Shown here one piece after another: positions 33,121 to 41,538 of a stretch of DNA of 64,000 nucleotides. Made by a program: the position numbers and the translations under genes. Source of the DNA: Streptomyces violaceorubidus (GTDB lineage Bacteria; Actinomycetota; Actinomycetes; Streptomycetales; Streptomycetaceae). Below the pieces are notes generated by a model that was given only the letters and a program-made list of their open reading frames with translations, made no database searches and had not been told where the DNA came from. The stretch is taken from positions 186,001-250,000 of the forward strand of contig NZ_JODM01000006.1 of the NCBI RefSeq assembly GCF_000717995.1. The letters are read 5' to 3'. The stretch's first letter is position 1. Each line of letters opens with the position of its first letter.

Positions 33121-33862
33121 TCACTTCCAGGTGACGCCGGACCGCTCGCGCCACAGCGCCGCGAGCGTGCCGTCGCCGGTCACCCGCGGGAAGGGCCGGC
33201 GGTTCCACAGCGCCGGGTAGAGGAGCGCGGCGGGGCCGGACAGCTCGCAGTCGGCGTCCCCGGTGTCCTCCCGGACGGTCACCGGTGGCTGCGCGGACAG
33301 CCGTACGGTCCACACGGCGTCCGGCGCGTCCGTGGCGCGCACGCGCAGGGTGCGGGGCTCCTCGGTGCGTACGGCGCTCTTCTCACGGGCGTGGAAGGCG
33401 CACAGCAGCTCGTCGATGCCGTCCACCGCGAAGTCCACGCCGGTGCCGGTGGGTTCACCGCCGCGGGCCCGACTCGGCGTCGATCCGGTGCACGGTCGTC
33501 TCGTGCGCCTGCCGCCGGGCCCAGAAGGCCAGCGGTGACGGCGCGGGCATGAAGTGCCAGCACCGTACGTCGGGCGCTGCGTCCGCGAGGGTGTCGACGA
33601 GCCGCCGGTGTCCCTCCCGGAACCAGGTCAGGAGCGGGGCGCCGTCGAGGTCGGGCAGGTCGGCGGCGGGCCGGGGGCCGGTGCGGCCCTCGGCGACGAA
33701 CGCCGTCGCCCAGCGGTGCACCGTCCCCGTGTGCCGCACCAGGTCCCGCACCCGCCAGCCGGGGCAGGTCGGCACCTCGGCGTCGCTGCCCGCCGCCTCG
33801 GCGGCCGCGGCCAGCAACGCACCTTGACGGTCCAGGATCTCGACGTACACGGCGGTCTTCAT
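33121..33862 (-). pseudogene. Frameshifted mycothiol-dependent maleylpyruvate isomerase-family gene
   Basis: Two minus-strand frames together make one family protein. The N-terminal piece (33862 to 33455) has VPTCPGWRVRDLVRHTGTVHRWATAFV, the CPGW...H...H signature of the DinB-like, mycothiol-using domain, and ends at a stop right after HRIDAESGPRR. The C-terminal piece (33438 to 33121) resumes in a +1-shifted frame with DFAVDGIDELLCAFHAREKS and continues to LLYPALWNRRPF...WK, the usual MDMPI C-terminal domain. A one-base change near 33455-33475 (in the GAGTCGGGCCCGCGG stretch) restores one frame. Either the gene is broken or the assembly has an error. Intact members are mycothiol S-transferases or isomerases. 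Confidence 0.82.
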
Positions 33863-33940
33863 GGCAGCGAGTGTGCCGCATGGAGCGGACTTCCAGGCAG
33901 CCTCCCGGGGCACATTCCCGAGGGACGGCGGCGGCACGGC

Positions 33941-35149
33941 TCAACCGGCAGGCGCCGCACGCCGCGTGGCGACCGCGACCAGCACCGCCACCGCCGCCAG
34001 CGCGGCCACACTGGTGAGGGCGGCGGGCAGGGTCAGCCAGTCGGCCATGAAGCCGATCGCGGGCGGACCGAGCAGCATGCCCCCGTAGCCCAGGGTGGAG
34101 GCGGTCGCCACCCCACCGGGGCCCCCGAGCGCGCCGGCCCGCTCGATGGCGACCGGGAAGATGTTGGCGAGCCCGAGACCCGTGATCGCGAAGCCGAACA
34201 GGGCCGCCCCCACGGACGGGGCGAGCGAGCCGAGGAGCATCCCGGCCACCGCGGTGGTGCCGCCGGCCACCACCGTGGCCGTCCGGCCCAGGCGTTCCAG
34301 CAGTGTCGTCCCGGTCAGCCGGCCGACCGTCATGGCGAGCGCGAAACACGAGTAGCCCGCCGCCGCCAGGCCGGGGGAGGCGTCGAGATCCTGCTCCAGG
34401 TGCAGGGCACCCCAGTCGGCCATCGCGCCCTCGCCGTACGCCGTGCACAGCGCGATCAGACCGAAGGTGACGACCAGGCGGCGGGTACGGCGGTCCCGGG
34501 GGCCCGGGGTGCCGTCCCGCTCGGGCGTGCGCTCCGGCGGCACGGCGGGCTCGCAGCGCAGCAGGGCACGGCCCGCGAACAGGGTGACCAGCAGGCCCGT
34601 CACGGTGAGGGCGAGCAGGTGCCGCGTCGGCGACAGCGACCCGGCGACCAGTCCGCCGAGCCCCGCGCCGACCATGCCGCCGAGGCTGAACGCCGCGTGG
34701 AAACCGGGCATGATCGGGCGTCCCAGCACGGCCACCAGATCGACGGCGGCGCTGTTGAAGGCGACATTGATCCCGCCGTACGCGCTGCCGAAGACCAGCA
34801 GGACGGCACCGAGGGCGAGCGCCGAGTGGGTGAGCGGGGGCAGGGCGATGCTGAGGCAGAGCAGGACCGCGCAGGCGACGGTGACGGGGTGGCTGCCGTA
34901 GCGGCGGACGAGCCGTCCGGTCAGGGTCATGGTGACGACGGCGCCCGCCGAGACGCCGAGCAGGGCGAGCCCCAGGGCGCTGGCGGAGGCACCGGTCTGC
35001 TCCTTGATGGCGGGGATGCGGACCACCCAGCCGGCGAAGACGAAGCCGTCGAGGGCGAAGAAGGCGGTCAGGGCGATGCGGAGACGGGTGAGATCGTCGC
35101 GGGTGCCCGGCACGGCGCTGTGCGATCGGGCTTTGTTTATTTGCGGCAC
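33941..35149 (-). CDS. MFS transporter
   Basis: The protein has 402 residues and twelve predicted helices; the start is GTG 35149, although it lacks a clear ribosome site. The helix 1 region is LTAFFALDGFVFAGWVVRIPAIKEQTG, and the MFS loop 2-3 motif is a variant, TGRLVRRYGSHP (about 75-86). The protein resembles the YbjJ/FucP-like fosmidomycin or sugar MFS subfamily (INVAFNSAAVDLVAVLGRPIMPGFHAAFSLGGMVGAGLG). It is probably a drug or small-metabolite exporter. There is no local regulator on the same strand. Confidence 0.88.
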   Translation of the reverse strand: MPQINKARSHSAVPGTRDDLTRLRIALTAFFALDGFVFAGWVVRIPAIKEQTGASASALGLALLGVSAGAVVTMTLTGRLVRRYGSHPVTVACAVLLCLSIALPPLTHSALALGAVLLVFGSAYGGINVAFNSAAVDLVAVLGRPIMPGFHAAFSLGGMVGAGLGGLVAGSLSPTRHLLALTVTGLLVTLFAGRALLRCEPAVPPERTPERDGTPGPRDRRTRRLVVTFGLIALCTAYGEGAMADWGALHLEQDLDASPGLAAAGYSCFALAMTVGRLTGTTLLERLGRTATVVAGGTTAVAGMLLGSLAPSVGAALFGFAITGLGLANIFPVAIERAGALGGPGGVATASTLGYGGMLLGPPAIGFMADWLTLPAALTSVAALAAVAVLVAVATRRAAPAG

Positions 35150-35392
35150 AAAATCAGGCTAGGTGCCGGGCGGGGCACGCGGCAAGGGCGCCGTCGGCGG
35201 CAGCCCCCGTAGCAGGGGACCGCGTCGGGCGGCTCGCGACGAGAGGTGCCGGGACGCCAGCTACGCCGACCACGCCTGCGAGGTGTACGCCAGGACCGGC
35301 GCCGACGGCCTGAACCGGGGGGAACCTGCCCGCCCAGCGGCGAGAGCACCCGGGAGGCGGTGCTCCGGGTGTCGCATACGCTCGACAGCACC

Positions 35393-36637
35393 ATGATGAA
35401 CAACCTCACCCCCCTGGAGCCGAAGGCCGACAAGGCCACGGTCAGACGGCACAACCTCAGCCTCGTCCTGAGGGCCGTGCACGACGCGGGGGAGGCGACC
35501 AGGGCCGGTGTCGCCACGCATGTCGGACTGACGCGCGCGGCGGTGTCGTCCCTGGTCGAGCAGTTGCTGGAGTACGGCTTCGTCTCCGAATGGGGCAAGA
35601 CCAGCAGCGGCCAGGCGGGACGGCCCGGCACCGTCCTGAAGGTGTCCCGCTCGGGTCCGGCGGGCCTCGGCGTCGAGGTCAACATCGACTACATCGCGGT
35701 GTGCGTCGTCGACCTGGCCGGCACCGACCGGGTGCGGCTCGTGGAGCACGTCGACAACCGCGGGGTCCAGCCCTCCGAGGCCCTGGCCCGCGCGGCCCGG
35801 CTGGCGGCCCGCGCCATCGGCTCGGCGGCGGAACAGGACCTCGCGCCGGCCGGCGCCCACATCGCGCTGCCGGGCCTGGTGACCGGCGGTACCGTGCGCC
35901 AGGCACCCAACCTGGGCTGGCAGCGGGTCGCCGTCGAGGGGCTGTTCGCCCAGGCGCTGCTCGCCCTGCGCCCCGCCCACCGGCCGCTGCCGGTCAGCTC
36001 CGACAACGAGGCCAACGCCGCAGCCCTCGCCGAGCTGTGGTTCGGCGCCGGCACCGAGGGCGTGCGCAGCTTCCTGTACCTGACCGGCGAGATCGGCATC
36101 GGCGGCGCCCTCGTGCTGGGCGGCGAGCTGCTGCGCGGCGCGCACGGCTTCGCCGGGGAGATCGGGCACATGGTCGTCGACCCGGAGGGCCCGCTGTGCC
36201 GGTGCGGCGCCCACGGCTGCCTGGAGCAGTACGCCGGACAGGCCGCGCTGCTCACGGCCGCCGGCATCGACGCGGACGCGGGTGGCGCCCAGGGCGTCGC
36301 CGAGCTCGGACGCCGTGCCCGGCGGGGTGAGCCGTCCGCGCTGTCGGCGATCGAGCGGGCCGGGCGGCAACTGGGCGTCGTGGTCTCGGGCGCGGTGAAC
36401 CTCTTCGACCCCGAGGCGGTGATGCTCGGCGGTGTCTACCGCGAGCTGATGGACTGGCTCGCCCCCGCCGTCGACCGCGAACTGGCCCGGCGCGTGGTGT
36501 CCGGGCTGTGGAGCGAGGACGGCAAACGGCTGCGGGCCGCGTCCTCGCTCGGCGACGCGGCCCGGGGTGCGGCCGGAGTGATCGTCCGCGAGGTGCTGGC
36601 CGACCCGGCGGCGTACGCGGAACGGGACGCGGGCTGA
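35393..36637 (+). CDS. ROK-family transcriptional repressor
   Basis: The protein has 414 residues. ATG 35393 lies six to twelve bases after a TACGCT -10, so the mRNA is probably leaderless; GTG 35369 is an alternative. The N-terminal winged helix is TVRRHNLSLVLRAVHDAGEATRAGVATHVGLTRAAVSSLVEQLLEYGFVSE (about 16-66). The ROK sensor domain includes FLYLTGEIGIGGALVLGGELLRGAHGFAGEIGHMVVD (about 225-261) and the zinc motif CRCGAHGCLEQ (about 267-277). XylR/NagC-type members repress sugar genes and release DNA on binding the sugar. It is a good candidate for control of the adjacent glycoside island. Confidence 0.9.
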   Translation: MMNNLTPLEPKADKATVRRHNLSLVLRAVHDAGEATRAGVATHVGLTRAAVSSLVEQLLEYGFVSEWGKTSSGQAGRPGTVLKVSRSGPAGLGVEVNIDYIAVCVVDLAGTDRVRLVEHVDNRGVQPSEALARAARLAARAIGSAAEQDLAPAGAHIALPGLVTGGTVRQAPNLGWQRVAVEGLFAQALLALRPAHRPLPVSSDNEANAAALAELWFGAGTEGVRSFLYLTGEIGIGGALVLGGELLRGAHGFAGEIGHMVVDPEGPLCRCGAHGCLEQYAGQAALLTAAGIDADAGGAQGVAELGRRARRGEPSALSAIERAGRQLGVVVSGAVNLFDPEAVMLGGVYRELMDWLAPAVDRELARRVVSGLWSEDGKRLRAASSLGDAARGAAGVIVREVLADPAAYAERDAG

Positions 36638-36692
36638 CGCGGGGGCGGCCGTCCGGCACCCGCCCCCCGCACCCGGCCCCCCGGACCCGGGC

Positions 36693-36748
36693 CGGCTCAC
36701 CCGGCCCGGCTCACCCGGTCGGGCTCACCCGGCCCGGCTCACCCGCGG
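36693..36748. repeat. 14-bp tandem repeat, four imperfect copies
   Basis: The unit CGGCTCACCCGGCC recurs four times with one or two changes, at the convergent end of the ROK regulator and GH1 genes, and covers the GH1 stop codon (36739-36741). Confidence 0.65.
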
Positions 36749-38118
36749 TTCGCGGCGATCATCTCCCGGTACCAGCGGTAGCTGTCCTTCGGCGTGCGCT
36801 CCTGCGTCTCGTAGTCGACCCGCACGATGCCGAAGCGCTTGTCGTAGCCGTACGCCCACTCGAAGTTGTCCAGCAGCGACCACACGTAGTACCCGCGCAC
36901 GTCCACGCCCGCGTCCATCGCCGCCCGCAGCGCGGTGAGGTGGTCGCGGAGGTAGGCGACCCGGTCGGTGTCGTGCACCGTGCCGTCGGCGGTGGGCGCG
37001 TCGTCCTCCGCCGAACCGTTCTCCGTGATGTGGACCGGCGGGAGCGCGTCGCCGTACCGCTGCTTCAGGGCGACGAGCAGGTCGGTGAAGGTGTCCGGCA
37101 CGACCGGCCAGTCCATCGCCGTGTGCCGCACTCCGGGATGCCGTACCTCCACGTAGCGGTTGTCCGTCGCCACGCGCCGGGCCGGGTCGCTCTCGCGGTG
37201 GGGGGCGTCGGCGACCACGATCGGCCGGTAGTAGTTGACGCCGAGGAAGTCCAGGGGCTGGGAGATCAGCTCCAGGTCGCCGTCGCGCCGGAAGTCCGCC
37301 CCGGTGATCAGCTCGCCCCAGGTCTCCTCCTCGGTGGCCGGGTAGCGGCCCGCCAGGATCGGCTCGGTCCACACCAGATTGTGCTGGGTGTCCGCGCGGA
37401 CCACCGCCGCCAGGTCGGCGGGGGAGTCGGTGGCGGGCAGGTTGCGGTCCAGGTTGAGCGTGATGCCGACCTCGCGCACCCCGGCCGCGCGCAGCGCCTT
37501 CACGGCCAGGCCGTGTCCGACCAGGAGGTGGTGGGCGGCGGCCAGCGCGCCCCGGCCCTCCTTGGCGCCGGGGGCGTGCCGGCCGATGGAGTAGCCGAGG
37601 AAGGAACTGCACCACGGCTCGTTGAGGGTGATCCAGCGCGGTACGCGGTCGCCGAGGTGCTCCGCGACCACCGCCGTGTACTCGGCGAACCGCTCCGCCG
37701 TCTCCCGTACCCGCCAGCCGCCCCGGTCTTCGAGTGCCTGCGGCAGGTCCCAGTGGTAGAGGGTGGCGGCCGGTTCGATGCCCGCCGCCAGCAGTTCGTC
37801 CACCAGACGGGAGTAGAAGTCCAGGCCCTTGGGGTTCACCGCGCCCGAGCCGTCCGGCACGATGCGCGGCCAGGCGATCGAGAAGCGGTAGGAGTCCACA
37901 CCGAGGTCGCGCAGCAGGGCCACGTCCTCGGGGTAGCGGTGGTAGTGGTCGCAGGCCACGTCACCGGTGTCGCCGTTCACCACCAGGCCCGGGGTGCGGC
38001 TGTAGGTGTCCCAGATCGACGGACCGCGGCCGTCCTCGGTCGCCGCGCCCTCGATCTGGTACGAGGCGGTCGCGGCGCCGAAGACGAAGCCGGGCGGGAA
38101 ACCGGGGTAGTCACTCAT
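36739..38118 (-). CDS. Beta-glucosidase, glycoside hydrolase family 1
   Basis: The protein has 459 residues, full length for GH1. N-terminal FVFGAATASYQIEGAATEDGRGPSIWDTYS is diagnostic. The acid/base is in ITLNEPW (Glu about 170) and the nucleophile in HITENGS (Glu about 360). The aglycone site element WSLLDNFEWAYGYDKRFGIV closes the barrel. No signal peptide is seen, so it splits imported oligosaccharides in the cytoplasm. It is last in an operon after the two permeases and the binding protein, with a 40-bp gap to the permease gene. Confidence 0.95.
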   Translation of the reverse strand: MSDYPGFPPGFVFGAATASYQIEGAATEDGRGPSIWDTYSRTPGLVVNGDTGDVACDHYHRYPEDVALLRDLGVDSYRFSIAWPRIVPDGSGAVNPKGLDFYSRLVDELLAAGIEPAATLYHWDLPQALEDRGGWRVRETAERFAEYTAVVAEHLGDRVPRWITLNEPWCSSFLGYSIGRHAPGAKEGRGALAAAHHLLVGHGLAVKALRAAGVREVGITLNLDRNLPATDSPADLAAVVRADTQHNLVWTEPILAGRYPATEEETWGELITGADFRRDGDLELISQPLDFLGVNYYRPIVVADAPHRESDPARRVATDNRYVEVRHPGVRHTAMDWPVVPDTFTDLLVALKQRYGDALPPVHITENGSAEDDAPTADGTVHDTDRVAYLRDHLTALRAAMDAGVDVRGYYVWSLLDNFEWAYGYDKRFGIVRVDYETQERTPKDSYRWYREMIAANRG

Positions 38119-38158
38119 GCTGTGCTGCTCATCTCCGTGCTTGCGGGGCGTGCGAGGT

Positions 38159-38986
38159 TCACTTGACGGAACCGCCGGTGATGCCGGCGGCGATGTACTT
38201 CTGGGCGAGGACGAGGAGGATCGCGGCGGGCACCGCGGACAGCACCGACGCGGCCATCACCGAGCCCCAGTCGCCGACGTGCGCGCCGATGTACTGGTAG
38301 ATGCCCAGCGTGATGGGCTTGACGTCGTCGGTCGTGTTCAGGGTGAGCGCGAACATGAAGTCGCTCCACGAGAACAGGAACGCGAACAGGCCCGAGGTGA
38401 TCAGCGAGTTGCGGCTCATCGGCAGCACCACCCGGACGAAGGTGCGCACCGGCCCGGCCCCGTCGATCTGCGCCGCCTCGATCACCTCGCCCGGGATCGA
38501 CACCATGAAGGAGCGCATCAGCACGATGGAGAACGGGATGCCCAGCGACGCGTCCGCCAGCATCAGGCCGAAGTAGGAGTTGACCAGCCCCAGGTCGACG
38601 TAGGAGTTGTAGAGCGCGTTGGCGATGACGATGCCCGGCACCATCTGGGTGATCAGGGTGCCGAAGACGATGGTGCGCGAGCCGCGCAGCCCGAACCGCG
38701 CGAGACCGTAGGCGGCGGGCGCCGAGATCGCCAGGCAGATGGCGACCGCGCCGAGCGAGACCGCCAGCGAGGTCACCAGGTGCCCGCCCTGGTCGCTGAT
38801 CGCCTTGGAGAAGCCGGACAGGTCCAGGCTGCCCGGCACCGGGTCGACCTGGAGGAGGCCCGAGTCGGGCTGGAGCGCGGTGTTGAGCATCCAGTACAGC
38901 GGAAAGAGCATCACGCACAGGATGAGCACGCCGGCGACGGTGGAGCCCCAGCGGCGCCGGGAGGCGGTGGGCGTGTGGGAGGCCAT
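38159..38986 (-). CDS. Carbohydrate ABC transporter permease (MalG type)
   Basis: The protein has 275 residues. ATG 38986 follows GAGGGGAAGTG, just after the upstream stop; a GTG nine bases earlier is possible. Six membrane helices are seen, and the EAA loop is VIEAAQIDGAGPVRTFVRVVLPMSRNSL (about 180-207; EAA-x3-G-x9-I-x-LP). It pairs with the MalF-type permease upstream and needs an ATPase (MsiK) encoded elsewhere, as is usual in Streptomyces sugar operons. Confidence 0.95.
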   Translation of the reverse strand: MASHTPTASRRRWGSTVAGVLILCVMLFPLYWMLNTALQPDSGLLQVDPVPGSLDLSGFSKAISDQGGHLVTSLAVSLGAVAICLAISAPAAYGLARFGLRGSRTIVFGTLITQMVPGIVIANALYNSYVDLGLVNSYFGLMLADASLGIPFSIVLMRSFMVSIPGEVIEAAQIDGAGPVRTFVRVVLPMSRNSLITSGLFAFLFSWSDFMFALTLNTTDDVKPITLGIYQYIGAHVGDWGSVMAASVLSAVPAAILLVLAQKYIAAGITGGSVK

Positions 38987-38991
38987 GGACG

Positions 38992-39957
38992 TCACTTCCC
39001 CTCGGTGCGGTTGGCCCGCAGGTAGAACACCGCGAACACGGCGGAGATCAGGATGAGTACGTTGCCGACCACGGCGCCCGCGCCGAAGTCCAGCTGGACG
39101 AAGGAGTTCTGGTAGGTCAGGGTGCCGAGCGTCTGGGTCGCGTCGGCCGGTCCGCCGTCGGTGAGGGCGAGGATCAGGTCGAGGATCTTCACCGTCGACA
39201 TGAAGCCCAGTACGAGGACGACCGTGACGACGGGCTTGAGCATCGGCAGGGTCACCGAACGGAAGGTCCGCCAGGCCGAGGCTCCGTCGAGGGCGGCCGC
39301 CTCGTGCAGTTCCTTCGGGATCTCCTGGAGACCGCCGTACAGGATGACCATGTTGAACGGGATACCGATCCAGATGTTGACCAGGATGACCGACAGCAGG
39401 GCCATCTCGGGGCTGGTCAGCCAGGGCGTGTGGCCGCCGATCCCGAGCGTGTCCAGGAAGGAGTTGAGCACGCCGGTGTCCTGGTCGAGGATGCGGCGCC
39501 AGACGATGCCGGACACCACCATGGGCACCAGCCAGGGCAGCAGGATCAGCGAGCGCAGCACCCCGTTCAGCGGGAAGCGGCGGCTGAAGAACACCGCGAG
39601 CGCCAGGCCGATGCAGAACTGGCCGAGCAGGGATCCCGCCGTGAAGACGAGCGTGTGCCACAGCGCCTTGCCGAACAGGGCGTCCTGGAACACGTTGGAC
39701 CAGTTGTCGGCGCCGTTGAAGGGCGCCTCGCCGGTGAAGAAGGTCTTCGGCGTGTAGTCCTGGAAGCTCATCACGACGTTGCGCACGAGCGGGTAGCCGA
39801 AGAACAGCAGCATGAAGACGACGGCGGGGGCGACGAACCCCCACTGGGTGAGCCGGCGGCGGCGCGCGATCCGGCCGGGGTCCGGCGCGGCGGGCGACGT
39901 GGACGCCTTCGCGGGCGTCTGCGCGGAGACGGTGGACGTGGGCATGGGCGTGGTCAT
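38992..39957 (-). CDS. Carbohydrate ABC transporter permease (MalF type)
   Basis: The protein has 321 residues. A disordered Thr/Pro/Ala-rich N-terminus of about 30 residues precedes six helices, starting with WGFVAPAVVFMLLFFGYPLV. The EAA loop is LHEAAALDGASAWRTFRSVTLPMLKPVV (about 216-243). It forms the membrane channel with the MalG-type permease, whose gene begins only six bases after this stop. The gap to the binding-protein gene is 11 bp. Confidence 0.95.
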   Translation of the reverse strand: MTTPMPTSTVSAQTPAKASTSPAAPDPGRIARRRRLTQWGFVAPAVVFMLLFFGYPLVRNVVMSFQDYTPKTFFTGEAPFNGADNWSNVFQDALFGKALWHTLVFTAGSLLGQFCIGLALAVFFSRRFPLNGVLRSLILLPWLVPMVVSGIVWRRILDQDTGVLNSFLDTLGIGGHTPWLTSPEMALLSVILVNIWIGIPFNMVILYGGLQEIPKELHEAAALDGASAWRTFRSVTLPMLKPVVTVVLVLGFMSTVKILDLILALTDGGPADATQTLGTLTYQNSFVQLDFGAGAVVGNVLILISAVFAVFYLRANRTEGK

Positions 39958-39968
39958 GGGGGCGTACC

Positions 39969-41255
39969 TCAGTTCCCGCTCGTGGCCCGCTGCTGGGCGC
40001 GCTTCAGGGCGGTCTCACTGGACTGGCCGGTCAGGGCCGACTGGAAGGCGCTCTGCAGCGCGAGCGACACGCTCGACCAGCCGGCGCCGAGCTTCGCCGT
40101 CCGGGACCGGGCGACGGCCACCTGGTCGGCGAGGGAGTCCAGCTCGGGCACCTTCTCGCGCCAGACCGCGGCGGCCTTGGCGTTGGCCGGGACCATCCAG
40201 CTGTTGAGCGCGTAGGTCAGCTGCTCCTTCTCGCTCGCCAGACACGCGACGATCTTCCCGGCCGTCTTCTCCCGGGCCTCGTCCCCGGTGTTGGGCACGG
40301 TCAGCACGGCACCGCCGAGCGGGCCCACCGAGTCCTCGCCGGCCTCGGGCACGGGGATCGGCGCGATGCCCCAGTGCAGCGACTTGTCGCTGTTGAGGGT
40401 CTCCACCTGCCACGGACCGTTGATCATCATCGCCGCGTTGCCCGCCATGAACTGGTCGTTTACGTCCGCCTGCGTCCAGTTGACCGTCGACTTGGAGAGC
40501 GAGCGGTCCTTCAGCAGGCTCTTCCAGTAGTCCAGGGCCTCGACGACCTTCGGGGTGTCCAGGTCGGTCTCGTCGCCGCCGTTGGACCACATGAACGGCG
40601 TGAACTGGAAGACGCCGTCCTCCGCGCCGCCCGCGCTGAGCGCCAGGCCGTACTGCTTGCCCCGCGTGAGCTTCTTCGCGGTCTCCCGCAGCTCGGCCCA
40701 GGTGGTGGGCACCTTCACGCCCGCCTTGTCGAGGACGTCCTTGTTGTAGAAGAGCGCGAGGGTGTTCACGGAGCGGGCGGCGCCGTAGTACGTGCCCTTG
40801 TACGACCCGAAGTCGACGATGCCGTCGGGGATGTCGTCGGTGCTCAGCCCGAGGGTCCTGAGATCGACCAGGCCGCCCGCGTCGGCGAACGTCGGCATCT
40901 CGGACGCGTCGAACTGCACGATGTCGGGCAGCGACTTGGACGAGGCCATGCGCAGCGCCTTCGTCATCACCTGCGCGGCGGGGACGCTCTGCTGCTCGAT
41001 GGTGACGCCCAGCTCCTTGCCGCAGCGGGCCATCGCCTCCGCGTCCCAGCGGTGGTACGACTCGTCGGTCGAGGAGTTCATCACGGTGTACGTGTCGGCG
41101 TCGCGCTGCTGTCCGCAACCGGCCAGCGCCGCCCCGGCGACCAGCACGGACACGGCGGTGAACGGGGCGACGACTCGGTGTGAGCGTCCTCGCCCGCGGC
41201 GCGCGGCAGCCGGAGGGTGTGCTGTCAAGGCGAGCGAGGTGAAGCGCTTCGACAT
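39969..41255 (-). CDS. Sugar ABC transporter substrate-binding lipoprotein
   Basis: The protein has 428 residues. A twin-arginine-like basic N-terminus leads to a lipoprotein signal with the lipobox VAGAALAGC (Cys about residue 47). The mature domain is a family 1 solute-binding protein: SKSLPDIVQFDASEMPTFADAGGLVDL, TYYGAARSVNTLALFYNKDVLDKAGVKVPTTWAEL and FMAGNAAMMINGPWQVETL. It captures an oligosaccharide outside the membrane for the two permeases. The first gene of the ABC-GH1 operon, divergent from the GH31 gene. Confidence 0.93.
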   Translation of the reverse strand: MSKRFTSLALTAHPPAAARRGRGRSHRVVAPFTAVSVLVAGAALAGCGQQRDADTYTVMNSSTDESYHRWDAEAMARCGKELGVTIEQQSVPAAQVMTKALRMASSKSLPDIVQFDASEMPTFADAGGLVDLRTLGLSTDDIPDGIVDFGSYKGTYYGAARSVNTLALFYNKDVLDKAGVKVPTTWAELRETAKKLTRGKQYGLALSAGGAEDGVFQFTPFMWSNGGDETDLDTPKVVEALDYWKSLLKDRSLSKSTVNWTQADVNDQFMAGNAAMMINGPWQVETLNSDKSLHWGIAPIPVPEAGEDSVGPLGGAVLTVPNTGDEAREKTAGKIVACLASEKEQLTYALNSWMVPANAKAAAVWREKVPELDSLADQVAVARSRTAKLGAGWSSVSLALQSAFQSALTGQSSETALKRAQQRATSGN

Positions 41256-41315
41256 GGTGCGGCCCTTGCTGTCGTACCGTCCGGCTTCCTTGCCGGACTG
41301 TTTTGTTTGATGTGA

Positions 41316-41329
41316 TGACTAATACGTCA
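41316..41329. promoter_or_regulatory. Inverted repeat TGAC-N6-GTCA near the ABC operon promoter
   Basis: TGACTAATACGTCA lies about 60 bp upstream of the binding-protein start. On the minus strand it contains TATTAG, a possible -10, so a protein bound here would block the operon. Confidence 0.45.
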
Positions 41330-41460
41330 CGGACCCGCTTCCGCGCTAGAGGAAGGTGGCCCCTCTCTCTTGGCTCCGTGCGGTGAGTGACACGTTCCCT
41401 TGGGTGATAGTGCCAGTTCAGAGCGTTGGAGTCGCCGAGAACACCTCGGCGCCGGGATTT

Positions 41461-41480
41461 GTTTTGTGTACGATCAAAAC
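41461..41480. promoter_or_regulatory. 20-bp operator-like palindrome upstream of the GH31 gene
   Basis: GTTTTG-N8-CAAAAC has perfect 6-bp arms in a 20-bp AT-rich island, 58 bp before the GH31 start. TACGAT inside it (41469-41474) could be the GH31 -10. A related half (GTTTTGTTTGATG) lies near 41300-41313 on the ABC side. AT-rich palindromes of this kind are typical of ROK/XylR-type sites, but the link to the ROK gene at 35.4 kb is inference. Confidence 0.55.
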
Positions 41481-41538
41481 GCTGTGAGACGGCCCCCGTG
41501 CTCCCACCCGACAGCTCCCGCCCCACCCGAGGAAGATC

